Shown piece after piece: positions 27,601-37,647 of a stretch of DNA of 64,000 nucleotides; the stretch's first letter is position 1; each line of letters starts with the position of its first letter. The notes under the pieces were generated by a model. It saw nothing but the letters and a program-made list of their open reading frames with translations, did no database searches and was not told the DNA's origin. The stretch comes from Cyanophora paradoxa. Lineage: Eukaryota > Glaucocystophyceae > Cyanophorales > Cyanophoraceae. The stretch is taken from contig QPMI01000494.1 of NCBI GenBank assembly GCA_004431415.1, forward strand, positions 558,001-622,000. Reading direction: 5' to 3'. The translations under genes were made by a program, and so were the position numbers.

Positions 27601-29157
27601 CCGCGTGCGCGTGCGTACCTAACACCAGCAGGCATTGGGACTTTTATCTCTGGATCAGTCGCCGATTTACCATCGTCACTGTTGAATGCAAGCTTCCTTT
27701 GATACTTCACGACTATGTCGGGTGTCAGGTTCGTGATCGACATGTCCGGCTCCGGAACCCTGCAGACAAATCAGCCGACGTAGCGGGCCGGGTGCGGCGC
27801 AATCGCGGCAGTACAATGGGGCTGGTCCAGTGGGCGTGTAGCTAGCGCCAGAGAGCCCGCGCAAACGGGACCTGCCGAAGTGCCATGATCATTCATTTAG
27901 AGTCGCGATCAAGAGCCTGCAGGCCTAGCTATATACAGGGCGTGCATCTGCAGGACACGCGTGCGGGCGCGAACGGCGAGCCGAACCTGGCCGAGGGCGA
28001 TTTCGAGTCCGGATTCCCCTTCGTGTCGATCGCGACCTCCTCTTGTTCCTCGAACGGAGTTTTGATGGTAAGCTCGCCTTCGTCAAAGGCTTTCTGCGTT
28101 GATCCACGACGGCCGCGGTCGACGTCGGTATACCAATTACGCATATACATGTTTAGAAAGTTCGAACCGTCCAGTCGACTCCGCCGCGGGTCGAGAGCGT
28201 GACCACTCTCCCCTCGACAGCCGGCTTGCTGGAGAGCTCGCGTAGAATGCTGCCGGCTCCATCGATCCGACAACCTACGTATACGAAGAGATAGTGTGAG
28301 TAAAGCGCCTGCAGCTGCAGCTTTTGTGGCCAATACTATACATAACCCATGGACGACTCGGCGAGCGCATCTATCAGCGCTAGCGCATCTAGATCTTTTT
28401 CTATCACAGGCATGAATCAGTGATTACCCCAAGGCTCGGAGCCAACTACAATCCAGCCAGCATCCCACTCCGCGACGGCGCGTGCGGTTGAGTCTCCATT
28501 GAGCGCGAACGAAAGCCGCAGGACGGCGCCGTTGTCGATGCACTCCACCGAATCGAGCGACGCGAGGTCGTCGAGCCCAATCGTCGTCCGTGAAACGACA
28601 ACGTCGTAGCTGCGCATGCACGCAAGCGTTAGCTATATAGCGTGAGCTTTAAAATTTGCAACATCAATATTAACGAGCATGTACATGGTCATGATCACGA
28701 GCTCGAGCGTACATATATGAGCTGATTTATAGCTGATCATAGATATCATATATAGTATCGATGTCCGTGCGCGTATTAATATTTAACACATATATATAGA
28801 TATGGAATGATCAACGGATCGGATATCGATCATGAACGCTGCGCACTTGAACGTGGTCGGGCGGCCGAGCTTGTCGGTCGCTGAAAAGGAGTTCACGTAA
28901 CGCCGGGCGTGGCCTGGACCCGGGTTGACCGCGGGATTCTCGAGCACGGGGATGTCGTCAAAGCTGCGACCAGCCTTGCCGGCCGCGGCATCGCCGGCGC
29001 CCTCCAAAGGAACAAAGCCGTAGTTCGCGTGGTAAGCCGGAGGGTCGAAGTGGGGGCGCGCGTCCGCCAAACCGATAATCAGGAGCGTGCAAACAGCCAC
29101 CAGAAGCTGCAGGCCTTGCAAATGAACGCTTGAAGATCTAGAGCGCAAGACCGCCAT
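24690..29157 (-). CDS. CUB-less paralogue of the CUB receptor, type I membrane protein
   Basis: The start at 29157 gives a signal peptide (LLVAVCTLLIIGLADA) then ARPHFDPP. Features run parallel to the ectodomain of the gene at 14.26 kb. KLGRPTT (28.84 kb) matches EFGRSTH. CGSGVDMACKNCF, spliced to an exon with SMEVTLIWTSTGG (27.5/27.3 kb), matches the partner's CISCF-AEVTTTLVIDWDQQG. ARMHLDGTLAFNV matches ARMGVKLVAAANITL. ISVTALDDNYGMAVQTV (25.1 kb) matches VIVTARDYLGQSV. The last exon has one membrane helix (VLAVVGSVVGVAIIVGVAVF) and a basic tail RRSRAVAP, like the partner's RRRSAVAP. No CUB signature is present. The tail continues with a V/Q/A-rich stretch. It has about 15 short exons, whose borders are approximate. 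Function is unknown; a receptor or cell-surface protein is inferred. Confidence 0.75.
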
Positions 29158-30516
29158 GACCGGTCGCGGGACCTTTGCGGCAGAGCGCTAGCCTGCCCCG
29201 TACGGGTGCGGATTAGCTTAACCAAAGGCGACCTTCTTTGGGTCTCTAGAATCTAGATCTGTATCCTTCTGCTGTCAGGCCAATTAGTACGTATACGCAC
29301 GCGTGCGTACCGGCACGGTCCACGGTACGGAATCTACGGTCCCCCAGACCGTCGGACTACGGATACGAAATCCGACGATCGGCCGCGGCCAGCGCGCGGG
29401 TGACTAATTCAGCTGTCACTGTGTCAAACTGTCACAGCGTCAAGCTATCTTTAGCACGATCGCGAATCGCCGACAAGAGCTATGTTTAGAAGACGCACAG
29501 TATACGGAACATGTACATGTACTTCCGAAGTTCAAAGGCTTACACTGTGACAGTCTGCAGCCTCAGGGCCTGCAGCTGTGCCGCAGCCTGTGCGGATGCC
29601 AGCCTTTCGAAGTTTGCAATTGCCAGCCTGCAATGCCAGGGCCTGGTTTTCCGGGGTCACTGCCGACTCACTGGTCCGACGGTCAAGCCAAGCCAAGCAC
29701 CCGATCGCGACGCGGAGCCCGCCGGCTCTATGTTTTAACTTGGCAAATGCTTGGCCCCTCGGGCCTCGGCGCGGTCGAATATTTGTCCTACGGTATGCAT
29801 CCGAAATCCGGATCCGATGATCAGCGCAACCCTACCTAGGTACTCGTGAATCGTGAATCGATTCGCGATCACGAGCACAGTTGCCACAGTTGCGGCCATT
29901 TAATTCGCGATTTAGTCTGATTGAAAGTCGATTCGAGTTTTCATTTCTCAAAAGATCACGTGCACTGCGGCACGGGCCGGCCCGGCCGGGCCCGGCTGCG
30001 GGGCCGGGGATTTGCAATTGGCCCAGTGGCGGCGGGGAATCCCGGGACCCGGATCCATGACGGGACGTCACGGGACTCGTGACGGGAGTCACGGCCCCGG
30101 TCATGATCATGATCAGGCTTACCGCAATTTTTGAAGTTACCGAACTTCCGAAGTTACCGAAGTTACCGTACGGGAGTCAACGGGACCCGGGAAATCGCGA
30201 TCGGGGATCGATTCCCGAGTCCGACGATCCGCGGCGGATTCCGCGCCGCTCATCAGCTTCCTTCGAACACTCAGGCTCGAGTCTCGAGCTAGAATCGGGC
30301 TCATATGCATGCCATGATTGGGTGGATTGACGGCTGAACTTTCGAATGGCCTTCTGGTTCGATGGTTCGATATGAAAAGTCGATTCGATTCGATTCGATT
30401 TTGAAACGATTGATATCACGTGTACGCACCCCTGCGCAATGCGCATGTGCGGAGGCTCCGCCTGCCCCGGCCGGCGCCCCGGGCCCCGGGCCCCCGGGGC
30501 CCGGGGGCCTGCTAAA

Positions 30517-30925
30517 CTGTAGAACTAGTTAATCGAGAACCAGGACCCGAGATGCTCTCGGCGGGGGCTGTTTGGAGGCAAGTTAAAGGGGTATAAGGGG
30601 GGGATTAACCCGGAGTCAGGTGGCGCGCCGAACTTTCCCGGAGTCAGGCATGGGGAGCAGTAATAGTTGGGGGAACTTTCCCGGAGTCAGGCATGGGGAT
30701 CTTTTGGGGCAAATTAGTACTTCGCCAAAACTGCCACTTTAGCAGCTGGTAAATTTTTGGTAGGTCAGCCTTCGCAGGGATTCTGTATGGCGCCGGCGGA
30801 GATCTAGACGGGACTACCCTTACAAATTCTCGACTTTAGCAGGCGGGAAATATTTAGTAGATCGCCCAAAACCTTTTAGTACTATAAATATCCGGCCAGC
30901 CCACTAAATATTTCTAGTTCTACAG
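30517..30925. mobile_element. 409-bp element with 12-bp terminal inverted repeats
   Basis: CTGTAGAACTAG at 30517-30528 is exactly inverted at 30914-30925. Inside are two exact 27-bp direct copies (30630-30656 and 30673-30699, core CTTTCCCGGAGTCAGGCATG) and two diverged copies of a unit starting ACTTTAGCAG (from about 30738 and 30832). No coding potential and no clear target duplication, so a MITE-like origin is an inference. Confidence 0.5.
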
Positions 30926-30979
30926 TAGCTAGCCAGTGTACTGTACATGTGTACAGTGTACTACGGTAGTACTAGTACT

Positions 30980-31333
30980 GGGCCGTTTCCCGCAGTCGCC
31001 AGCTACGTAGTGAAAATTAGCTAGTGGGGAAAAAACTATGATGGCCAAAGTATGATGTGTCGTGTGGGTGCCGCTCACTCCGATATCGTAGTGAAGCGGC
31101 ACCCACCGACACTGGCAGCCCATTGGCTGCCTCACTAGGAAGATAGGCCCTCCTAAGCTCGTAGCTTACATCCGCGGGAGTTAATCCGGCCAAAGTCACT
31201 CCCGCGTAAGCTACGAATTAGCTTCGAAATTAGCATGACATCATGCGAAACGTGATGTCACCGTCATCTTTTAACTACGTAAGCCTTACATAAGCCCGCT
31301 CCCATACATATCGGCGACTGCGGGAAACGGCCC
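30980..31333. mobile_element. 354-bp MITE-like element with 21-bp terminal inverted repeats and four internal hairpins
   Basis: The 21-bp sequence at 30980-31000 (GGGCCGTTTCCCGCAGTCGC plus C) is perfectly inverted at 31313-31333. Internal hairpins: 31064-31106 (arm GTGGGTGCCGCT), 31114-31131 (GGCAGCC/GGCTGCC), 31159-31216 (TCGTAGCTTAC plus GCGGGAGT) and 31236-31260 (TGACATCA/TGATGTCA). The flanks are also roughly symmetric (ACGGTAGTACTAGTA type). No open frame and no clear target duplication. Confidence 0.65.
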
Positions 31334-32236
31334 TATACTAGTACTACGGTAGCCAGTGGGCCCAGCAGTGCTGTTATATAATTCATATTCATGATTATAT
31401 CACTGGCCGCCACTGCCCGCCAGCCTCTAGCGAAAACTTCAAGGCTTGGCCAGCCAGCTGCAGCTGGCGGCCAGCCTCTTGCTCGGAGTCATGATCGATA
31501 TCACTGAGTCAGGTGCTTGGTCGGCCAGGCTGGCCATGGCCAGCCGGCCGCGGCCAGCCTTAGAGCCCGCCCTGTACAGTTTTAATGAAATTTGAGCCGT
31601 GACATAATTATAAACCCGCATTTAGCACTGGTTTATAACATTAATTATAACACCTGTGAATAACAAGCGCTGTTGATGAAGTCCCGGCCCGGCGGATCCG
31701 GAGGCTATATATAGCTAGGTGCACGTGGGCGACGCGCTTAAGCTTATAACTCGGGAAGGCGGGCTCGATCGCGAGGCCTAGGCCTACTAGGGGCTAGCTA
31801 TAGTAGGCCTAGCTATGCGCTAGGGGTCACCGGGTGCCGGCCGGGAGCTCGAGAGCTAGGCCAACTTGGCAATCGATATCGCGGAGGTACTACGGTAATC
31901 ATAAGCTAAAAGGGCGTCGCCTTCACATGCAGTCGGCGGGGGGGACGATACGCGTTTCGCAAATTGGGAGCCTCGGAGGGGGTACTACGGTATACGTACT
32001 AGTACTAGTACTGACAGGCGAGCTCGAGGTGCACGTGATGGCCCTCGTCAGCGCTAGCGTCATTAAATTCTGGAGCTGCATGACGTCAGCAGACGCGTAC
32101 GGGGACCGCAGCTGGCGAAAAAAAGGGAAGGAGGGAATCCGAGCGAGGCCGGGAGGGGTGGCCCGGCTAGCTATCTAGCTGTCTGGCAGTGGCCAGCGCT
32201 AGGTTCGGCTGGGCCCGCACTATAGCTAGGTCTAGC

Positions 32237-33145
32237 TCAGCTCAGGGCGGGCCCGCCCTCATGATCAGCGGCTTGGGCAGGGCGCCGTCGACGTCCAGTG
32301 CCGTCGATCGCGACGTCCAGCAGCTCCGGCGCGTCCCGCGGCAGCTCTGCGCATGCGAGGCTCGCGAGGGCGGCGCCGGCGCGGCGCCGGTAGAACGCCT
32401 GGAGCTCCGCTATGTCACCCCCGAAAAAGTGATCCGCCCGCAGGCCGGCCGCACGCAGGGCCGCCAGCTCGTACCTGCGATCAAATCTTCGTTCGAGCGG
32501 AGTCGGAATCGATCCGCGCCGCGGCCGGCCGCACGCGACACGCGATGGAGCCCGGGCGGCCGCGGGCGGTCTCCGGGGCCCGGCGCTGCGGGGGATCCTC
32601 GGGCAGGGCGGTCGTGCTGTAGCGCGCGGCTCCGAGATCGTGGTCCGCTCCCAGCCGCGCCGCCGCCGCCAGGTGCCGGAAGCGGCGGCCGGAGATGCCC
32701 AGCGCGACGTCGACGCGGAGCGACGCGACGGGGCGCCCGGCCTGCGTCCTTGTCCACCTCGGAGCTCTCCTGCATGCTCAGCAGCATTTCGAAGGCCGCT
32801 ATCTGCGGCATGACATGCAGTCAGCGGCGCGCATCCGGTTGGTGGTCCACGTATGCGGAACATGGGCCGACCTGCCAGTCCTCGTCGCTGAGCGCCAGCT
32901 CGTCTGCTTCCTGGGCGCGTGCCTCTGCGCAGGCGTATCGTACGCGGACGTGCAAGCGCGGAGCAAGCAACCGGGGACGCGCTAGCAAGAAATGTGGGTC
33001 TCGGGCGCGCGCCGGTGTCCATCGGCGCACCAGGTGGCGGGGCCGCCGAATACGCGCCCCGCGCCATCGTTGGAGAGCTTGCGGGGCGCAAAACCAGCAA
33101 ATGGGTGGGGGGCAACTGGCGCCCGGGTACCGCAGCGCAAGCCAA
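32237..33145 (-). CDS. Doubtful multi-exon gene of unknown function
   Basis: Parts read like coding sequence: an exon after an acceptor near 32.48 kb (ELAALRAAGLRADHFFG, AELQAFYRRRAG), a middle stretch near 32.65 kb (SLRVDVALGISGRRFRHLA), IAAFEMLLSMQESSE near 32.8 kb, and ELALSDEDWQ near 32.9 kb. These lie in different frames and would need introns whose borders I cannot fix. Both strands are open for over 900 bases here, a common artefact of GC-rich DNA. It would be divergent from the dehydrogenase gene with almost no spacer. No family recognised. Confidence 0.3.
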   Translation of the reverse strand: MACAAVPGRQLPPTHLLVLRPASSPTMARGAYSAAPPPGAPMDTGARPRPTFLASASPVACSALARPRTIRLRRGTRPGSRRAGAQRRGLAGRPMFRIRGPPTGCAPLTACHAADSGLRNAAEHAGELRGGQGRRPGAPSRRSASTSRWASPAAASGTWRRRRGWERTTISEPRATARPPCPRIPRSAGPRRPPAAARAPSRVACGRPRRGSIPTPLERRFDRRYELAALRAAGLRADHFFGGDIAELQAFYRRRAGAALASLACAELPRDAPELLDVAIDGTGRRRRPAQAADHEGGPALS

Positions 33146-33156
33146 CGGCCGCTCTG

Positions 33157-36100
33157 ATGGCGGGCGTCGGCGACTACTGGAACGTGGAGAGCCTTCGCGG
33201 GAAGGTCGTCATTGTGACCGGCGCGACGCGCGGCATCGGCCGGGTTCGTCCAGGAGCCCTCACGCCGGACGCGCTGGCAGCGTCCCAGGCTCAGCCTCCG
33301 CGGCTCACCTCTGCGGCAGGCGATCTGCCAGAAGCTATTCGATGCAGGGTCCAGGGTCATCATGGGATGCCACTCTGGTGCCATCGCCCCGTTCGCTGCC
33401 GTGGCCTTCACTGAGTGGCGGCCTGTGCAGCGTCCGAGGGCGAGATTGTGGCGGCAGAGATGAACGAGAACCGTACGCTAAAGTCCGGCCGCCTCGACGT
33501 GCTCAAGCTCGGTGCGCGTTGCTGGGCTGTTCAAGCTTTTCAAGCTGGCCGCCGCGGGAGCTCCGGGAGGGCCACGGCCGGGCCGGGGCGCTTACTTGCG
33601 CCTCGGCAGACCTCGCGGACCTGAGGACGGTGCGGGCCTTCGTCACAAACTTCCAGGCGAAGGGCCTGCCGCTGGACTACCTTATCTTGAACGCGGCGTG
33701 CCTCAAGCCGGCCGAGTTCACGGCGGACGGCTTCGAGACGATGTTCCAGGTGCCTGGCGCTGCTCGCGCGGCTCGCGGCGCCCTCGCCGCCGTGCCGCCC
33801 ACTTCCCGCCGCCCACGCCGCTCACGTCCTCGCGCCGCCGCAGACGAACGTGCTTGCGAACCACCTCATCGTGCGCGCGCCGGGCCCGCCGCACTCCTCG
33901 TGTCGCGCACCCTTCCAACTCAGATCGATCGAATCCCGCCCGCCGCGGCCGCCGCAGATCAAAATGTTCCTTGACTTCCTCCGCCGCACGCCCCGCACCC
34001 GCGTCGTCTTCGTCGGCTGCGAGTCGCACCGGTGCGAAGTAGAACACGTTTCGGTCCGCGGCCCCGAATTTGATTCGAATTTGATCCGTACCCGAAAGGT
34101 ACGCCGGGAAGCTCCCGAACCTCGACGTGCTGCCCACGCACAACTTCGAGGCCGGCGACGCGGTCCGCTTTGGATCAAATCCAGATTCAAATTCAAATTC
34201 AAACCGATTCCGAAGGTGAACGTGTACCGCTGGACCAAGCTGCTGAACATCTTCCAGGCGGCCGAGCTCGCGCGCCGGCTGGACGGCTCGGGCACGACCG
34301 TCGTCACCGTCGCCCCGGGCGGCGCCCGCACCGAGCTCAAGCGGCACCTCCCCTGGTGCGCTCGCTCCCGCGGCCCTCGGCGAAATAGCGAGAGGCCGCC
34401 CTGACGGCGCCCGCCGGCGGGGCGGGGTACAGGTACGTCGGCCTGGGCCAGTCCCTGGTGGACCTGGTGCTGGACGGCTCACCCGAGTCCGCCGCCGAGC
34501 ACGTCCTCCAGGTGCGCCGTACCCCAGCCCGGCGGCTAGCCAGGCCAGCGCGGGCCCCGGGCCGGAGCTAAGCGCGGGGCGGCAGGCGGCGGCGCACCCG
34601 ATGTTCGACCGGCACAACGGCGCCTACATCAACCAGGTGCGAACGAAGCGTAGAGGGGGGGGGAAGGACCGCGCTCAGCTGAGCCGACTTGACTTCGCTC
34701 GCAGGGGGAGATCGAGGCGGTGGCGGAGCAGGCGCAGCGGGTCGGGGACCAGCAGTACCTCTGGTCCATGATGGATCGGCTCTTGCAGGTACCCCCGGCC
34801 CGGCCCGCCCCCCCCCCCCCCTTTCCTTCCCCCCCGTTCCCAGTCCCGCCCCCGCATGGCTCCTCTCGGGTGCTAGGGGATCGTGAACGGCTAGCCAGGC
34901 TAGAGGAGGGGACGCCGCCCGCCCACCACCGCCCCCCAGCCCCCGCCCCCGCCCCCGCCCCCGCCTGGCTCCTCTCGGGGGCTAGGGGATCCGGAACGGC
35001 TAGCCAGGCTAGAGGAGGGGACGACGCCCGCCCGCCCATCCGCCCGCCCCCGCCCCCGCCTCCTCTACTTCGGGGCGGCTAGGCCGCCCTAGGCCGCCCG
35101 GCTAGGCTGTAGGGCAGGCTAGTCTAGGACGCCCGCCTCGGACGCCGCCCGCCCGCCTCCGGTCCACTGCCTCTCCCGCCTTCCGCTCCCGCCTCGCCTT
35201 GACCCCCTCCCCGCCCGCAGTCCTGGTGGGACGGCGGCCGCGGCGCCGACACCTCCCCCATCTACGCCTCCGGCTCCCTCCGGGGTACGCGAAAGAAACG
35301 CCTCCTCGCCCCCTCCTTCCCCCCCCCCCCCCCCCCCCCCCCCTCAGACCGGGGTATGACGCGCTCCTCGTCGAAGAACGCGCTTGCCTCGCTCTTCGGG
35401 AGCGCCAAGGACGGCGTCCGCGCCCTCATGCCCAAGGGTCCGCCCTCAGATCTGATCTGATCTGATCTGTTCTGATCTGATCTGATCTGGTCTGAGCAGA
35501 GTACAAGCCGGCGCCGCCGGGCCTGGCGCTGGGCATCGCCTCGCCGCAGGCGGCGGACGCGGCGCGGGACACGACGCCCTCCTCCCGCCGCTCGCGCTCG
35601 CGGGACCCGACCCCTACCCGCGGCGACGTCATGACCCGAGACGCGGTGCGCCGGGGGGCCGTCATGACCCGCGGGGCGGGGCGGGGTGCTGGGATCAGAG
35701 CGGGAACCCGCCCGGCCGTCGCCCTAAGATAGTCTTAGCTTTGCCGTCGCCCTAAGATTTTGTCTTAGTGGGGCCCGGGACGGTCCGGGAAGGCCTCAGC
35801 TCAGCCCGCTCGGCTTAGCGTCCCCTGGCTCAGCCCTCCCTCCCAACTTAGCTCTGCATCCCTCCTCCGCCCCGCCTGCCCGCCTGCCTCCCGCTCACCG
35901 CGGCTCCCGCCCCGCCCCGCCCCGCAGAAGCCGCAGCAGGAGTCGCGCTTCAAGGGCCTCTTCAAGACGACCTCCTACCAGGCCCCCGCCTCCCAGGTGG
36001 GACCCTGCGCCCCCTCCTCCGCCTCGAGGCTGATCGATCGCCTCTTTGGGGGTACAGTACACGCACAACGAGAACGCGTACGCCCAGCCGTACTACCAGG

Positions 36101-37088
36101 CCCCCGCCCCCGCCCCGGCGCCGGCGCCGGCCTACAGCCCCGCCTACGATTCGTCGTACTCGGAGCCGGGCCTCAAGCGGCGGCACTCGTTCACGCACGC
36201 CACGAGCCGCGCGGTCGACAAGGTCGGCGAGAAGATCGAGAAGGGCATGCACGGGTACGCGATTAAACCCTTCTTCTTCTTCTCTGTACCCTCTAACTTA
36301 ATCTCGCCCAGGCTGATGCGGACGCTCTCGCGGGAGTTTGGCATCGACGACTTCAAGAAGAGCCGCGAGAAGCACAAGCAGCGCGAGGAGGAGCGCAAGC
36401 TCCGGGAGCTCTCGGGGCGCGAGCTTCCGGACCCGAACCGGCAGCCGTACCGCGTCACGCCCGACGTCCGGAACGGGTACCCCCCTTCCCCTCCCCCCCG
36501 AGCTAAGCTATGTCAAAGCTGAGCTCTGGGGGGTACAGGTTCGCTGGGACGCCGTCTGCCGGCTCGCTGTTCCGCTCCGTGTCGGATTCGATCACGGACG
36601 CGGCGGCCGTCGTCGGCTCGAAGATCACGTACCGGGCGCCCCAGCCGGGGTACCGCGAGCACGGCCTCAACCTCCCCGCCCGCGTGAGTCACGGGCACGG
36701 CCATCGCCCTGTCTGTATCCGCTGCTCCGCCCTCACGCCCGCCGCAGCAGCCGGTGCCGACGCGGGTCAGCGCGGGGGACAACAGCTCGATGATGCCGCG
36801 GCCGCCGCCGCAGCCCGTGCACGTCAACAGCGCCGAGGAGCGCGCCTCCCTCTCCCAGTCGCACACCGCCGCCTTTGTGCGCTCTTCTTTTGCTTCGTTC
36901 ACAGCCGCCCCTGAGCTCTCGCCTAACTCGCCCGATCGCCGCAGCGGAACGATGTGCGGCAGCAGCAGAGCGCTCAGTACACGAGCGGGCAGTACTCGGC
37001 GCGGGAGCGGGAGCGGGAGCGGGACGGCCGCACCTCGGCGCACGAGACCGGCAGCTCGTACCGCGGCCTGACCGCCTCGTACTTCTAA
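33157..37088 (+). CDS. Short-chain dehydrogenase/reductase (retinol-dehydrogenase-like) with long disordered C-terminal tail
   Basis: Starts MAGVGDYWNVE. The nucleotide-binding motif is VIVTGATRGIGR (TGxxxGIG). Spliced exons then give AICQKLFDAGSRVIMGC, LADLRTVRAFVTNFQ, LDYLILNAACLKPAEFTADG and RTPRTRVVFVGCESH. The catalytic Y-x3-K is in YRWTKLLNIFQAAELARRL, followed by VTVAPGGARTELKRHLPW. The order matches classical SDRs acting on retinol-like or lipid aldehydes/alcohols; the substrate is unknown. The usual NNAG is LNAAC here. The SDR part ends near 34.79 kb (QQYLWSMMDRLLQ). Later exons keep phase through a C-tract intron (35.29-35.35 kb) into a Ser/Arg/Pro/Ala-rich tail, including FGIDDFKKSREKHKQREEE and a final RERERERDGRTSAHETG, ending TASYF at 37088. 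An ATG at 35356 could instead start a separate gene. Confidence 0.75.
35319..35343 (+). repeat. Intronic poly(C) tract
   Basis: About 25 uninterrupted C directly before a TCAG acceptor in the dehydrogenase gene. It serves as an extreme polypyrimidine tract. Similar sense-strand runs occur at 41650-41670, 49486-49509 and (on the minus strand) 53081-53110. Confidence 0.8.
35444..35495 (+). repeat. Intronic GATCT pentamer array
   Basis: Tandem TCTGATCTGATCTGA units with one T-for-A variant fill an intron of the dehydrogenase gene. The same pentamer array recurs in introns at 61963-61978 and 63794-63853, in two other genes. Confidence 0.75.
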
Positions 37089-37340
37089 GAACTACCTACC
37101 TACCTACCTACCATCGTGCTTCTAGTTTCGCTTTTCCTTGCGTGCTGTGTATCGCGTAGTGTACCGCCCGCGGAAGCGCCCGCGCGCGCCGGTTTGTTAT
37201 CCAGCACATCCCATCCCGCCCCCCCGGCTCTGTCTCTGCGCAGCGCTAGCACTAGCGGCAACCGGTCTCTCCATTCATTGAAAAAGACAGCGCGCTGCGA
37301 AGCCGGGCTAGGGAGCTAGCGCGGGGGGGCGGCCGCCGCC

Positions 37341-37611
37341 TCACTGGGCCATGACCTCGCCTTCCTCGGGGGGCCCGGGGGACGGCTCTGGGTCCGTTGC
37401 GGGGGGCGGGGAGCCAGAGGAGGCGGCGGGAGGGGAGGAAGCGCCGGCGCCCGAGGCGCCGGAGCCCGGCCCGGGAGAGCGGGAGCGGGGCCCGGCGCCC
37501 GCGCCGTCCCCGTTCCCTTCGCCCCGGGCGGGGGACCCGTCCCGCCGCTCCCTGCGCTCCCTGCGCCGCTCCCGCCTGCGCTTGCGGCGGCGGCGGCGCT
37601 CCTCCTCGTCC

Positions 37612-37647
<36 letters not shown>

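Larger units (their letters stand above)
29160..32230. repeat. Intergenic region rich in palindromes and small inverted-repeat elements
   Basis: No convincing exons. It contains GGCCCGG / CCCCGGGG palindromic blocks (29.97-30.06, 30.46-30.51 kb), a GTTCGATTCGATTCGATT run near 30.38 kb, the two inverted-repeat elements listed separately, and further CTAG/GTAC-rich stretches to 32.2 kb. Composition resembles 9.6-14.1 kb, which brackets the receptor pair on the other side. Confidence 0.55.

Noticed and set aside
32189-33157. 322-codon plus-strand open frame
   Set aside because: Low-complexity Arg/Ala/Gly reading that ends at the dehydrogenase start; the opposite strand has the only coding-like segments, and those are weak too.
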